From Paramecium pentaurelia (Eukaryota > Ciliophora > Oligohymenophorea > Peniculida > Parameciidae), in NCBI GenBank assembly GCA_905183005.1, contig CAJJDO010000052.1, forward strand, positions 154,020 to 218,019: a stretch of DNA of 64,000 bases. Direction: 5' to 3'. The position numbers and the translations under genes were made by a program. Position 1 is the stretch's first letter. Each line of letters begins with the position of its first letter. The notes beneath the pieces were generated by a model. That model searched no databases. It was not told the origin of the DNA and saw only the letters and a program-made list of their open reading frames with translations. Shown here piece after piece: positions 49,274 through 61,589 of the stretch.

Positions 49274-50619
49274 ATGAAGAAATTCCTAATCTTATTAATT
49301 ATTTTTTAAGTTACCTTAACAGCAATTTACTATGACACTGGATTATCTAGAGACTTTGATTATAGTTGGGATGCAACTTTTATTTGTTAAAATGGCTACT
49401 CTAAAACAGCCACTATTTCATTTTCTAATACATTCGAAAATATTCCTTAAGTGTTTTTTACTCATGAAACTTTTGATTAATATGGAGGTGAAGCAGGGTT
49501 TTATTTGGCTATAACATCAGTATCTAAAACATGTAATCAATAAATCGATATTCATTTAAGCATTTACAGCTGAAGCAAGTTGTAAAAAAAGTAGAGTGTT
49601 TACTCTCAAGTTAAGATGGTTTGCAATAGATGATTAACGTATTGAAGTCATAAATAATTTCAATATGTTAAATCCAGATGATAAGACATTTTCAATTAAA
49701 AATCCAAATGCTTAAACTGGATTTGTCGTTATGACTAGTCTACATTTTTAAGGAGCTATAGATTTTTTATTAGAGGTAGAAATTGATAATAAATAAATAG
49801 ATAAGTTCAATAACAACTAATTCAGTAACAGTCAGTATTACCAAAGTGGCAGGAAAATTTACTAATCTTAAGCAAATTGGTTATATTGTTGTTGTTGGAA
49901 TTCAAGAAGCATTTATTAATTTAGGATTAAAGTCAGTAACAGGAGCCTTTAGTAGTGGAGCACTTGTAAAATAACCAAATAGATATTTTGCCATTGCATT
50001 ACAAGGTATGAATTATCTAAATAATAATACTATGAGAATAAGAGCAACTTATACAAATACAGCAACAACAACGTCATATACTTGGGGCACTTGTAATTAT
50101 TATTCATTTATTCTAGGGACTGGTGCTGAAACTCCAAATAGCCATTCTTAAATTTGGATTTTATACTAATTTACAACTACATACAAGCCATTAGAATGTT
50201 TTAGTATAAGAACTAGTAGAAAATAAGCATTTGATTTAACCATTTTACCAACTTTCTATTTATAATTAGTTTAAACTAATTAAATTTATATTACAAATGG
50301 TAACTATGAATATTCAGTTGATAAATCAATTAGACCACTTAAAATGAATATCTAAATGAAATGTGAAAATGGAAAGAAGGTTTAAGCAGAATTTAATAAA
50401 TGTAATGCTTGTAGTATTTAAAAGACTTATTCTTTTACTTATAATTGCTTTAATTAGATGAATTACATTGGTTTCTTCCCTTTATTTTAATAAGCATCTC
50501 AAGAATATAATCATTTAAAAATCAATATTCAGTCATCATCACTTGAAGTCATACATGTTGTCTATGATTAAGTCATCACAGAAAAGACAATAGTGAAAAT
50601 TTAAATATTAAATTAATGA
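49274..50619 (+). CDS. Secreted H-type lectin-domain protein, paralogue 2
   Basis: 422 residues after removing introns of 28, 25 and 24 nt (423 codons, the same as paralogue 1). A signal peptide MKKFLILLIIFQVTLTAIYY precedes a diverged first lectin domain (TISFSNTFENIPQVFFTHET, LKLRWFAIDDQRIEV). From there the sequence is almost the same as paralogue 1: NPDDKTFSIKNPNAQTGFVV, GYIVVVGIQEAFINLG, PNRYFAIALQGMNY and the Cys-containing C-terminus. One Trp of the second W-F-A-I motif is Tyr here. The first intron ends in AAG at the site where paralogue 1 has TAG; a CAG nine bases later would also keep frame. Expected to be secreted or on the cell surface. The sugar ligand is unknown. Confidence 0.85.
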
Positions 50620-51006
50620 ATATATGAATATATATATAATAAAATAAAATAGATTTGATTGCATAATTCATCTTTTTCAAATTAAGATCAACATCACAAT
50701 TATCTAAGGATTATTTTCATAGTTCGATAATTTATATATATAAAAACTATTAATTTATTTGATACTCATTTTTATCCCATTAAATAACGTCAAAACTAGT
50801 AATTATTTCTATTACTCCATTAATATATTAATATATCAATAGATATTAACAAATTTTTATAAATTTAAGATAATATGATATATAGAATATATAAAAATAA
50901 TTAGATTGATATTGAATTTAGAATAGACATTTGTTTTAATTTAAGAAATTAATATAATTTAAAATTGCTCTAATTTCTAATGCTGCAATATTAAAGTATC
51001 TATTAA
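50620..51006. other. Intergenic AT-rich stretch
   Basis: No gene, RNA or repeat was seen beyond simple AT runs. Confidence 0.45.
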
Positions 51007-51400
51007 ATGAATACTTAATAGAAATTTTAAAACAATCTAGAATTCTTCCACTATAATGATTTAGAACTCAAACTCAAATAAGACAAAAAATATCCCACTC
51101 CTATTTTGATTAACAATCCTAAAGTAGTAAGAAGAAGCAATAAGAAAATTTTGAAAGAGGAAACGATTTTTTGATAGAAACATAAAATTAATTGAAGCAG
51201 TAGATAGTGAATCTTGAACAAAATTATTAAAGTAATAAAGAAGTATTTAAATTTATTTGATTTTAGATTGATTAATAATATAAAGTAGTTTAAGAATATT
51301 TAAATAATTCAAAATCGATCTGAATAATTAAGATTAGAGTTATCATATATAAAATAAGAGAATAATCCGCTATAATCAAAATTAAAACAAATTAATTATT
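51007..51400 (+). pseudogene. Short coiled-coil gene with frame problems
   Basis: From the ATG at 51007 the reading gives a start of FFHYNDLELKLKQDKKYP and INNPKVVRRSNKKILKEE, then hits TGA just after a run of six T (51167-51172). One more T would continue it into LIETQNQLKQQIVNLEQNY and, after a 24-nt intron, IDQQYKVVQEYLNNS. A further shift is needed for SEQLRLELSYIKQENNPLQS. It is coding-like throughout but broken as written, by homopolymer miscounts or decay. A small coiled-coil protein of unknown role. Confidence 0.42.
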
Positions 51401-51450
51401 GAATTTTATTACCTTTATTTTTAATTATATTTATTAATCAATTATCAAGT

Positions 51451-52262
51451 ATGAAACTCAATAGAGAATCATAAGAATTTGCTGATTTAGTTCTTAAATA
51501 CTATTCACCAAAGATATTATTGAAATAAAAAAAATAAAAAGAAGAATAATAATAAAATTACGAAGAAATAAACTAATCATTTGATAAAGTAGATTCAAAA
51601 ACAAAGTACTCCATAGATTACTAAAAGTTTTAAAATTATATGGAAAACAGTGATAAAACTAAACCAAAAACAGCTGAAGAAATTGAAATAGAAAAAATTA
51701 TTTAATCTAATCCTTATCTTTCTTAAATTGCTTGTACTCATGATAGAAGAAAAGAAAGAGAGATTTATGAAAAAACTAATAAAGAAAAATTTGAAAATAT
51801 TGAATACTTTAAATAAGAAGGAAATGTGGCATTTAAAAATAAAGAATATGATAAAGCAGCCTATTTTTATTAAAAAGTAATATAATTTTGTATATTAGTT
51901 AGGCATTAGTTTATTTTGATTATACATTTCCAGAAGGGGATTAAGAAGAATAGAAATATAATTTATTATTAGAGTAATGTAATAATAATATGGCTTAATG
52001 TAAATTGCTCTAAGGTTGTTTAGATGAAGCATGGAATTATTCTCATTAAGCTTTAAAAATAAACCCAAAGAGTGAAAAAGCTATATTTAGATAAGCTAAG
52101 ATTTCATATCAAAAAGATGATTTTGAGTAATGTGAAGCTTTATTACAAAAATTAAATCAAGATTTATAAGAAACAAAAGAATTAAAGTTAAATTTATAAA
52201 ATAGGATAAAGTTGTACAATTAGAGAAATGAACAAGTATATAAAAAAATGCTTTAAGAATGA
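51451..52262 (+). CDS. TPR protein of the FKBP/co-chaperone type
   Basis: 261 residues with one 26-nt intron (262 codons after removal). The Gln/Lys-rich N-terminus is followed by three TPR units: EYFKQEGNVAFKNKEYDKAA with FYQKALVYFDYTF, then CNNNMAQCKLLQGCLDEAWN with YSHQALKINPKSEKAI, then FRQAKISYQKDDFEQCEALL. This spacing and the wording A-x-x-x-Y-xx-A-L / I-N-P-K-S-E-K-A match the TPR block of FKBP-type immunophilins and related Hsp90/Hsp70 co-chaperones, but no isomerase domain is present. A cytosolic chaperone adaptor is likely. A second in-frame ATG lies at the MENSDKTKPK segment. Confidence 0.82.
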
Positions 52263-52467
52263 TATTTATAATTAATGTATGAGTTATATTCTGTTTAACT
52301 TTATGTTAAATAATATTTTATTTCTTTTATATATGATAAAAGTATTATAATTAAAAAAGGATAATAAATTAAATAAGATAATACTTTAAATAATAAGAAT
52401 TCTTTTGGATATATTATATAGATGAATCTTCTAGTTAATTATAATTTATTATATCATTTTTTTTTAT

Positions 52468-52672
52468 ATGGATGTTCATAACTGCACTAAGAGTTCTTGC
52501 AATGAATTCCATGTTTACATTGCTGATGCATATAAATGCATTGATGCCCCTTTTTACAATAAGGAAAATATTTGCACTAAATAAATATGTAAATTAAATA
52601 CTTTCACTGTTGGATGAACATATTAACAATGCTTGTTGGTACAATTGGGAAAGTACCTGCATCTTTCATTGA
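52468..52672 (+). pseudogene. Cys-rich surface-antigen-type fragment
   Basis: From ATG at 52468 the reading gives MDVHNCTKSSCNEFHVYIAD, AYKCIDAPFYNKENIC and KQICKLNTFTVG, then TGA. After a shift it continues NACWYNWESTCIFH before another TGA. Cysteines spaced every 7-15 residues with interspersed Thr/Ser and Tyr resemble the periodic Cys repeats of Paramecium surface (immobilisation-type) antigens and related cell-surface proteins. Those are normally thousands of residues long, so this is a decayed scrap. No signal peptide is seen. Confidence 0.5.
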
Positions 52673-52793
52673 TGGTATTTTTGTTCTGCTAATTAAATTT
52701 AATAATAAATTATGTACTTTTACCTACGATTTATTTTCTGTAGTTTTTTATTATTGATTTACTGCTGTTAAAAGTAAGAGTAACATCAATTAG

Positions 52794-53198
52794 TCAGTTT
52801 GACTAATAGATAAATTAAATTAAATTCTACTTTTAATTTGAATGGTTCTCTTATGATATAGATTCAGGATCCTCTTCATCTTCATTTTTTATAGAGGATT
52901 TTTCATTATTTATATCATCATTAACTTTAACTTTTTTGCTAATTGATTAAGATAGTTATCTATTTTAATTTTCATTTATATCTCTAGCCTAATCATTCTT
53001 GATCGCTTGGATTGATTTTATGAATAAATTTCTATTTTTTTACTATTTAAATTTCTTAGCAGATTAAATACAATAATCCTCAAACCAATCAAATAATTCA
53101 ACTTATTGTGATTCAGTCAAAGGTTTCTTGAAATTAATTGATAATATAAATACATTGGCTATCTCTTGCAATGATTTCACCATTTGCCTCCTGTTCAT
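52794..53198 (-). CDS. Helical acidic protein, 5' end uncertain
   Basis: 134 residues on the minus strand from an ATG at 53198: MNRRQMVKSLQEIANVFILS, SQQVELFDWFEDYCIQSAKK and an acidic tail (KNEDEEDPESISQEN). The same frame continues upstream to about 53330 with WDTVRIQLTRFLYEAIRLYK and IIQKRFECEVFSHW, but two TGA codons (TTCATGATC, CAGTGAGTA) lie between and no intron of suitable length removes both. Either the start is at 53198 or the upstream part is decayed. Family unknown. Confidence 0.5.
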
Positions 53199-53334
53199 CT
53201 TATTTGTGTCCTTATACAATCGGATAGCTTCATAGAGAAATCTTGTTAGCTAGATCCTTACTGTATCCCATACTCACTGAGATCATGAACTAGACCAGTG
53301 AGAGAAAACTTCACATTCAAATCTCTTCTGAATT

Positions 53335-53885
53335 ATTTTTCTGATATCATTTAATATTAATTATTATAGAATAAAGTTTCATGAATTTTTGAGACATGAT
53401 ATAATGTTAATCTAAAATGCATCTAACTTTTTGAAATATACCCATTATATATTATTAATAATTCAACATCCTTTATGACCTTTCAAATAGATTTACTTAT
53501 AAATATTGGATAATTATTATAATAATTAAATAATGTTAAGATGTTAATTAATTCATAAGTTGTATATAAAACTTTCTACTTTATTTCAATCAGAATCTAT
53601 CAACTCCACATAGCAATAAAGATCAAATATTATTAATTTATTGATCTACTTTCCTATATATATAATAATAATTATTAACTAATAATAATAAAATTATCTA
53701 CTTATATTCTATGATCATAATATTAAAAAATCTATATTGATATTCAATAAATATCATGTTTTAATGATATTAGTTATTATTAATTAATATATTCCTACTT
53801 TATCAAGTTATGCATCTTATTAGAATTAATTATAATAAGTACAATTTAATCGTTAACGGATTATAATAATAAAATTTATTCGCCA
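53335..53885. other. Intergenic AT-rich stretch
   Basis: No gene seen. Simple A/T and TAA-type runs near 53640-53870. Confidence 0.45.
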
Positions 53886-54898
53886 ATGGATATGTTCGTC
53901 AATAGATTATCAAATAAAGAAAACAATAATCCAGTCTTAGTGCCAACCTAATATGAAATTATGTAAAAGGAAGGAATATTTGCTAAAACTAATAATTCTC
54001 TTTATACTCATCATCGGTTTTATTATAGAAAGCCAAGACAATCAATCAATGCATCTTAATAGAATCCTGCAATTGTTCGCTCAAATAGTTTTTAATCAAT
54101 CCATAAGGAGATTGAAAAAATAGCATAACAATTACAATCTCAACAAATTTATACATAGACTCAAATTAATAATAAACAACCTTTTAAAGAAAGATATCCA
54201 ACTTAATACTCTTAACCCTCGAATACACAAATAACTGAAGTTGTTGATATGCTCGAAAAAGAGAACTTACTTAAAATTCATTAACTTAAACCATGTACAC
54301 CTAGAAAGATATTTACTCCTTAAATAAATTATAATTTACCTCCTTCAATATATGACAATAAAAGTAATGATTAAGATAACAGTGAAAAGGTTACTCCACT
54401 ATTAAAAAATAAGTCTTTATTTAAAAAAACATTAAATGCTTCTTTTGATAAAGTTAAGAAAATCAATTCATCTTAAGAAAATAGATAAAAAAGGACACAT
54501 TCTTAATTAATTAATAATGACACTTATAAATAATAACAAAAATCACTTAAAGATAGAATTACTAATGTTATATAAAATCCAATAAAGATTTTGAATTTAT
54601 GTCAAAAAGTAGAAGAAATTTAGAATTCTATCAATGATGAATAGTTAAAGTAATTAATACAATCTGATCAATTTAAAATAGATTTATAACTTTTAATCAA
54701 TAATTCTAAAGGTTCTAATACTTAAATGAAATAAATTCTTTAAAATTTTATGATAGAATAAGTCAAAAAATAGAAAGAATTACAAGAAGTGGAATAACAT
54801 TTAGAAGGTATAAGTTATTTAATTATTAAATAGAAAAAAAATAAAACTTTAGTAAAATGCTTAATAACTATATTAAGGAACTTAAAGATAAACTATGA
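53886..54898 (+). CDS. Gln/Ser-rich protein with C-terminal coiled coil
   Basis: 328 residues with one 26-nt intron near the 3' end (329 codons after removal). The N-terminus reads MDMFVNRLSNKENNNPVLVP, and a low-complexity basic region follows (HHRFYYRKPRQSINASQQN, LKPCTPRKIFTPQINYNLPP). The last 100 residues form helices: NLCQKVEEIQNSINDEQLKQ, QMKQILQNFMIEQVKKQKEL and KMLNNYIKELKDKL. Many S/T-P sites suggest cell-cycle kinase targets, which is inference. No known domain. Intact gene. Confidence 0.75.
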
Positions 54899-55286
54899 TT
54901 ACTTAAAAATATATATTTTATAAATAAAAATAACTTAATTATTTACTTTTTTTATTTTCCTTTTCTTTTGAATAAATTGTATTTAAGTAAAATTTCTCAT
55001 GAATATCATATAATTATCTATTTAGATTATCCTTTTGAAATCTACTTTCATTAAAGAGTTGTTTTAAAATATATTCACTTATAATAAATGAAAATTAACA
55101 ATTTTAATTATGTTTTTAGTTATTAATAAAATGAAAGCCTCAATATTTGATTTTTATAAGATTTAAGTATTACTCATATATTTATTTAGTATTTATGAAG
55201 TAATTTATTAGAGATTAATTAAAATATGACAACTATTATTGAATTATAATACAAAAATAATTCAGATCAAAGGGTGCTCTGAAACA
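54899..55286. other. Intergenic AT-rich stretch
   Basis: No gene supported in this 388-bp stretch. Confidence 0.45.
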
Positions 55287-55544
55287 ATGGATAATCTCTT
55301 TTATCTTAATGGGGATTTTGTTAATAGTAAGGATGATGTTTTAACTAAAATAGGTGGTGTCATTTCTGATGTATCTGTATCTGAATCTAGGGAACGATAA
55401 GAAAATATCAATTGTTTTTTTGCTTGTTCAAATTTAAACTATTTTTATTATGGGTCAGTCAAGAATATTAATTTTAACTCTTACAAATAATTAATGATAT
55501 CTTTTTCTTAGGAAGTAGCTTCATTTAAGCAATCATCGAATTGA
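55287..55544 (+). CDS. Small hypothetical protein
   Basis: An 85-residue ORF from ATG to TGA: MDNLFYLNGDFVNSKDDVLT, KIGGVISDVSVSESRER and CFFACSNLNYFYYGSVKNI. Richer in Gly, Asp, Ser and Val than random frames here, which supports coding. No TM segment, no motif and no known family. Introns are not needed. It could be the 3' part of a longer gene. Confidence 0.5.
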
Positions 55545-55560
55545 ATTGTATCATTCATTT

Positions 55561-55960
55561 TAAATAAAATATTTTATTTATTTATTCTTTTTTTAGTCAT
55601 TTATTTTAATATAAATATGCAATCTGAATATTACTTTCATTCATTACCATATTTTATTTCTTATTTTAATTTGATCTAATTTAAACATGAATTAACTAAA
55701 CAAGATAAATTATATAAAATTAAGTTAAGGATGATAAAATATTACTTAATATTACGTATTAACTTAATAGTTAAAAAATATCTAATATTATTCCTAAATA
55801 TATTTATTTAATATAAGTAAAATTATTCAATTTAATTTATGTATTATATTAATTTTTAATCATTTAACATGAATATTCAAAATATTCAAATAATAAATAC
55901 AATCTATTTAAATAATTAAAGAAATTGTTATTAAAATAAAAAGAAGAAATCAATTTATAA
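55561..55960. other. Intergenic AT-rich stretch
   Basis: No gene seen; this is the 3' flank of the cyclase gene on the minus strand. Confidence 0.45.
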
Positions 55961-58900
55961 TCATTTTTCTGTGAGCTCACGGTAACCTTTCCAATTGTTT
56001 CTTAAGTAAGGCTCTTCTTTTATAACTCTTAATAAAGTGTTACTTGGACCGTCTTTATAGTTTGGTAAAAGATTCTATTATAAAATAATAATTAAAAGAA
56101 AATTACTAAAGTTTCTTCAAAGATGAGCTTTGCTTAATCCCAATCTCCAGATAAATAACATGAAAAACCCTTTTCCCATTTATGATAAAATTCCTAATTA
56201 AGAATAATAGTTTACTTTATTAAACAAAGCTCGAGATTATTTAATATTATTGTCTTTAATCCAATTTTCAGATATTGCAACATGACTTTTCAATACAGCC
56301 TACTTTAATTTATCTCTTTTCATTCTTCTCAAAACCTTTTACTTCTTTTTTAATTTGGATTATTCTGATTCCGTAAGATTTGTTTATTTCTATTTTTCTT
56401 TCTTAGTAAAATCTACAACTGTCTTTTTTTTATGAAGCTTTCTAATTAAAGAATCAACATTTAAATCTACAGTATATATATTCATAGGTTCAATACTACC
56501 TTTGACAGTAACTCTATCAATATGTCTAAGATTCTTTTGAGTAATATTAGTGGCTACATTTCTCAATTATCCTGAAATTAGAATCATAGATCCAAATTAT
56601 TTTGTTGCTGCTTCTAATCTAGATGCCATATTAACATTAGGACTCAAATAAGAGGCATCTATTTTATATTCTGATCCAATAGCACCTTCTATAGCCCAAC
56701 CAACATGTAATCCAAATCCCATTTTAACAGAATAATTAGGGATTCTATTATTCAATCCTTCATGTTATTTATATTTTTATAACTTTTATGAAAGTGTAAC
56801 ATTTGTAATAATAGTAACAAATGATAAAATTGCCATATCAGCTATTTATGCTATATGTTCATAAGATTTTAAACTTAAATTACCATCTTTATCTTAATAA
56901 TAATCATTTTCAGCAAACTTCCACACTAATAAAAAGGCATCACCAATATTTTTATTAGCACTTCCTGAAAATGAATCTACAACACCATGAACAATTTCAG
57001 CAATTTCATTTACAAATACCATTACATCTTATTATAAAACTTCTGTAGCATCTGTAAAATTTCTAATATCACAAAATCCAAATATAGCCATAACTTTTTT
57101 TCCTGGTAACATAGGATTAATAGAAGCATTTGCACCCATATTTTATGCTATAATTTAAGATCCAGCCTCTCCAAACCCTAATGCTAATAAACTTCCAATT
57201 TTCACAATTAATTTTTATAATATTACAGTTTCTAATTTCTCATCTTCTTTATCTTCTAAGTCTTTCATTTCACCATTCTCCATCATTTATATAAATGCTT
57301 TATTTTCTTCTTCTTAAGCTGCAACTAAAGGATTTTCAGATATTTTTTTAACAGTTTCCAACATTTTTTCAATAGGAGTCAATATTAAATCTTATACATC
57401 TCTACTAAACATAATTGCAGCAACTGAAAGAACAATAGATACAAAAATGGTTCTAATTATTGACAATATTGCATTTAATTCATCATCTGCAATAGTATAA
57501 CATATAGATATTGCATCATTACCTTCAGAATCTGTATTTGTATAATATTACAATGAATTTGTTCTATAATGTTCATATTAATAAGGATCTTCTTATGGAT
57601 AAAATATTGTTGAATTAACTTAAAAAAATACTAATCCAGTTCTAAGTGATTCATGATATGAAATAAAATCTTTAATTAGATATTCATAAATTTCAGGGTC
57701 TTTTGCCCAATATTATATGGCTTATAATCCAGTTGTAAAACTCACAGTTTAATCTAAATAAGTATTTAAATTTAATATAGGAACACTAAATAAAATAAGC
57801 ATTACTATAGTTATTACTCTCTTATTTGTTAATTCATTTAATTCTTTACCAATATTAGTTTCTTTTATATCTCCTTCATCTTATTAATGAGCATGTAATA
57901 ATTTATTTGGAGATTACATTATAATGGATTTTCTTTTTTAAATAGTTGTAAGTGATTAAATTTAACCAGACATAATAATTTTTCTAGTTTATCTTCTTTA
58001 AAATCTATGATCATTTTCTTGATTAATTTAATTAGTATTTTATAATCCATTATACATCATAATAGATGTCCTTTATCTAACTATATTTTAAATTGATTAT
58101 TAATGAACAACATTTGTTTCTGAAGGTTTAACATTTCTTTATGAAGAATCCACTGATTTTTAAGAAGAATGTACATCATTTTATTATTCTTATCTTTAAA
58201 TTTCTTATAATTAATTATTATTATCCATTAAATTCTCTTCTTTCATTTCTTCTGCCAATAATTTTTCTGCTTCTTTCTCTAAAGATTATTTTGCATGTTT
58301 ATATAATTTTGATAATCTCACTAATCTTACTACTCTAACTATTCTTCCAGCTCTAGTTCCTACTCTAGATGCTCTTCCAGCCCTGATTTTATATTATCTA
58401 TTAATAACCTTGCTAATGATACTGCACTCAATGCTGCACCTCCACTTGTACCAAAAATTGCATCACTTACCCAACCTATATCTAATAACATTGAAACTGT
58501 TGATAATAAATCAAGCCAAAAGAAGAAACCAACAAAATATCCATCCTTATTTTTTTATCTATCTTAATACCTTACAAATAGAAGCTAACACAATCTCAAA
58601 AAAAAAGAGAGTCATACAAATTGTAGTAATAACCCAAAATACTTCATCACCATCCTGATTATTATTGAATATACCTTATTTGTAGCTAAGACTCGTACAT
58701 CATCTCCAAATAATGCATACACAGTTACAATAGTCATAAAGATCATATAATTAAAACTTTCTAAAAAGATTTCAACTCTATGCTACATTATTATATTTGT
58801 TTTTACTCGAAATCCAAGATTACTTTCTTAATTTGTTCTAGTGCTTTTAGATCCTAAATTGACTGATTTTCTATGTGTCACTGTTCTAGTAACCTATTCT

Positions 58901-59030
58901 ACATCTCCTTAACTATTTCTCTTATTAGGTGATGATGCATCAACTCTTGATTAAGACTATGGCTATTATTCAATTTTACTCTTTGTTATATACTTCTTCG
59001 TTATTCTTCATCCTCATTATTTTAATCCAT
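55961..59030 (-). CDS. Ion-channel-linked class III adenylyl cyclase
   Basis: 973 residues after removing six introns of 23, 20, 25, 26, 22 and 32 nt (974 codons). A disordered N-terminus leads to a voltage-sensor-type membrane module (FMTIVTVYALFGDDVRV, VITTICMTLFFFEIVLASIC, FFFWLDLLSTVSMLLDIG) ending in an S4 helix with many Arg: GRASRVGTRAGRIVRVVRLV. A linker and two further TM segments (VITIVMLILFSVPILN, IRTIFVSIVLSVAAIM) flank an extracellular loop. The cyclase domain has IFGFCDIRNFTDATE (metal Asp), NKNIGDAFLLVW (adenine-contact Lys and second metal Asp), YKIDASYLSPNVN (adenine-type Asp) and NMASRLEA (Asn/Arg). A C-terminal tail (SGDWDQAKLIFEETL, DGPSNTLLRVIKEE, NWKGYRELTEK) is shared by alveolate cyclases. 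Such fusions make cAMP in response to membrane potential in Paramecium and apicomplexans. Catalytic residues are complete. Confidence 0.93.
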
Positions 59031-59919
59031 TTTATTAATTTAATTATTTTATAAAAATGGAATCCATAAATCAAATAACAATAAGAATGGTAATCTAGAT
59101 AATTAAGTTTAACATTTTAGATATATAAATAATTTCATAAATTTAATACATATAATATAATCTTAATATAAATCATAAAACTAATTAATTTAAATAAATT
59201 ATTAAATATGCTTCATCATGTGCTTAATCAAACTACAAATTAATAATTAATAAATAATTATTAATTTCATTAATAAATATGAGGTTTTAAATGTATAAAT
59301 AGATTTTCCAAAAACTATTATATTATTTTCTTTCAAATATAATGAAATGTTCCTCTCTTTTCTAGTAATCATTAATTATATATCATAATTAAGATACCTA
59401 TACAAATATTATTATAATAACTAAATAAAGTTAATCAATTAATTAATAACTAATTTAATATTTAAAATTAATCAATTCTGAATTTAATAAGATAAAAGTA
59501 AACAAATCTAAATTCAATAAGATACTAATTTAAAATCTTAATTAATTAAAAGATAAACATATTGATAATAAAAATGATACAATTTTTATAAACCACATTA
59601 TGATATAACAATAATAAACAAAATTATCTCTTAACATTATGTAGAACTTATTTATTTTATTATAGATATAAAATGAAATTCAACATCAATACTTGCATAA
59701 TTAAATAAAAATAACTTTTCAGTTCCTTAATCTAATATAACAAATAATTGCAATTTGATATAATATAATATGATAATTATTTCTTAAAGATAAATCTTTT
59801 GAAAATGGATGAAAAAAATAATTATATAATATAAGAATTCCTGCATAATTTCATTATTATAAAATAAATATTTATTTATGAATTATTGCTTTATTTTTTA
59901 ATAAATTAATTCATTTATT
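59031..59919. other. Divergent intergenic region
   Basis: Nearly 900 bp of very AT-rich DNA between the cyclase (minus) and the next plus-strand gene. It should contain both promoters. No gene or RNA hallmark is seen. Confidence 0.45.
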
Positions 59920-61582
59920 ATGTTTAATCCTTTAAATCGTGCCAGATCACCTTAGATTAATGGATATCCAAATCAAATGAATCCAAATCCTTAATATGGT
60001 GGAAATACATATCCATATACAGGATAATAATCACCAATGAATCAACCTTTAGTATAAATGAATTTTAACTCTTAGACATAGAGATCTTTCCCTTATCCCT
60101 AATATCCTTAGAATACTCCGCCCAAAAACTATCCAGTTTAATAGTCATAAAAGAGTAATCCTCCTTTTGCACAACCACCATAATATCCACCTAGCTAACA
60201 AACTGTTTAGTCGATATAAGTATATTTAATTATAAGTTAGTAGCTTCCTCCACAATCATAGCCACCTTAATAAGTCCCTTAACAAAATTATGCATAAATT
60301 CCATAGCGATCATAACAATAACTACCACCATCATCAATAGAGTCATAAAAATTACCTTTTTCATAGAATAACTTTTAATAATAAGGATAGACATATGTAC
60401 CATCATAAAGTTCTGCTTTGAGTTTATCAGGGTTGAGACAAACATATACACCTCCTACATTTGTTCCTCTTCAACCTGTCATGACTGTATTATATATTTA
60501 AGAATTAGACTGTAATCTAACGACCAATTGAATTTGTGGATTTAGAGAAGTTTGAAGAACTTTGGGATAAGAGAATGAAAGAATTGGAAGATAGAATTCG
60601 TTAATCTCAATTATAACCTGAACCTTAAGTTGTTGAATTGAGAGCTTCAAATGATGAAGAAAAAGATGCTTTAATAAAACAATTACAAGATGAACTTTAT
60701 AAAGTTAGATGTGATAATGAAGAAAAGGATAGAACAATTTCTGATATGAAAATAGAGTTTTAATTGAATATTTAAACATTGAATGCTAAAATAAAATAAC
60801 TTAATAATGACAATAATGATTTAAGATAGGAATTGGATGCTTTGAGATAATAAAAATAATTTTATAAATCATAATGTGATGAGAAAGATGAAAATATTTA
60901 AAATTTAGAAAGAGAAATTGAAGAACTTCGTTAACATATAGAAACATTAACAGAAGAAGTTACAACAAGTTAATCTGTAAAGACTTATGAAGAAGAAGCA
61001 AAAATATGGAGAACTAAATTTAAAGAATTAAATGATACATATCATGCTTGTTAAGAAAAATTAATATTAACTGAAGCAGAATTAGATTTATTGAAAAGAC
61101 CTTAAAGTTAGTAAAAAATTGTAACTACATCTACTACTGTAGTAAAGAATAATATTTAAACAAGTGGAGCTAAATCTGTAATAATATCAATTGATTAATT
61201 TAGGACTCTGATTATCTTTCAAGTAGCCTAACTTAATAAGATGTTGAAAGAATTCAAAATTTATCAAAAAATATTCCATAGATTTGATTATTTGCAAACA
61301 AATTATTATATTAAAAAAATACAAAAATATCATGTAAGCATTAATTTTGTTAATCCTTTTATTTATTAAAATGGTTATTTAAATCTCATATCCATTATTT
61401 ATAAAGAAATCTCTTCAGTCTTAAAGAATTATAATAAATTATATATTATTTTAATTAATTCAATAATAATATTCTATTGTCTTTATAAATCTTTAGATTA
61501 ATCACTATACCTTTAGAGAATTAAATTTATTATTAATTAATTTTTTATTTTATCATTTATCTAAACAATTTATAATAATTGA
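59920..61582 (+). CDS. Pro/Gln-rich head and coiled-coil protein
   Basis: About 546 residues. A 22-nt intron near 60491-60512 is needed for frame (547 codons after removal). An in-frame 21-nt GT..TAG stretch near 60221 may be another intron. The first 200 residues are rich in Pro, Gln, Tyr and Asn (SFPYPQYPQNTPPKNYPV, PPFAQPPQYPPSQQTV). Then TVIQRPIEFVDLEKFEEL opens a long coiled coil (DKRMKELEDRIRQSQLQPE, YKVRCDNEEKDRTISDMKIE, EEAKIWRTKFKELNDTYHAC). This design resembles alveolate pellicle or centrosome proteins, which is inference only. After about 61300 the frame is AT-driven and hydrophobic, and its TGA lies only 7 bp before the next gene, so the true stop is probably earlier, behind an unrecognised intron. 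Confidence 0.75.
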
Positions 61583-61589
61583 ATAAACA

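Noticed and set aside
60230..60451. Minus-strand ORF rich in Met and Val
   Set aside because: It lies opposite the Pro/Gln-rich head of the gene at 59920 and has no independent support.
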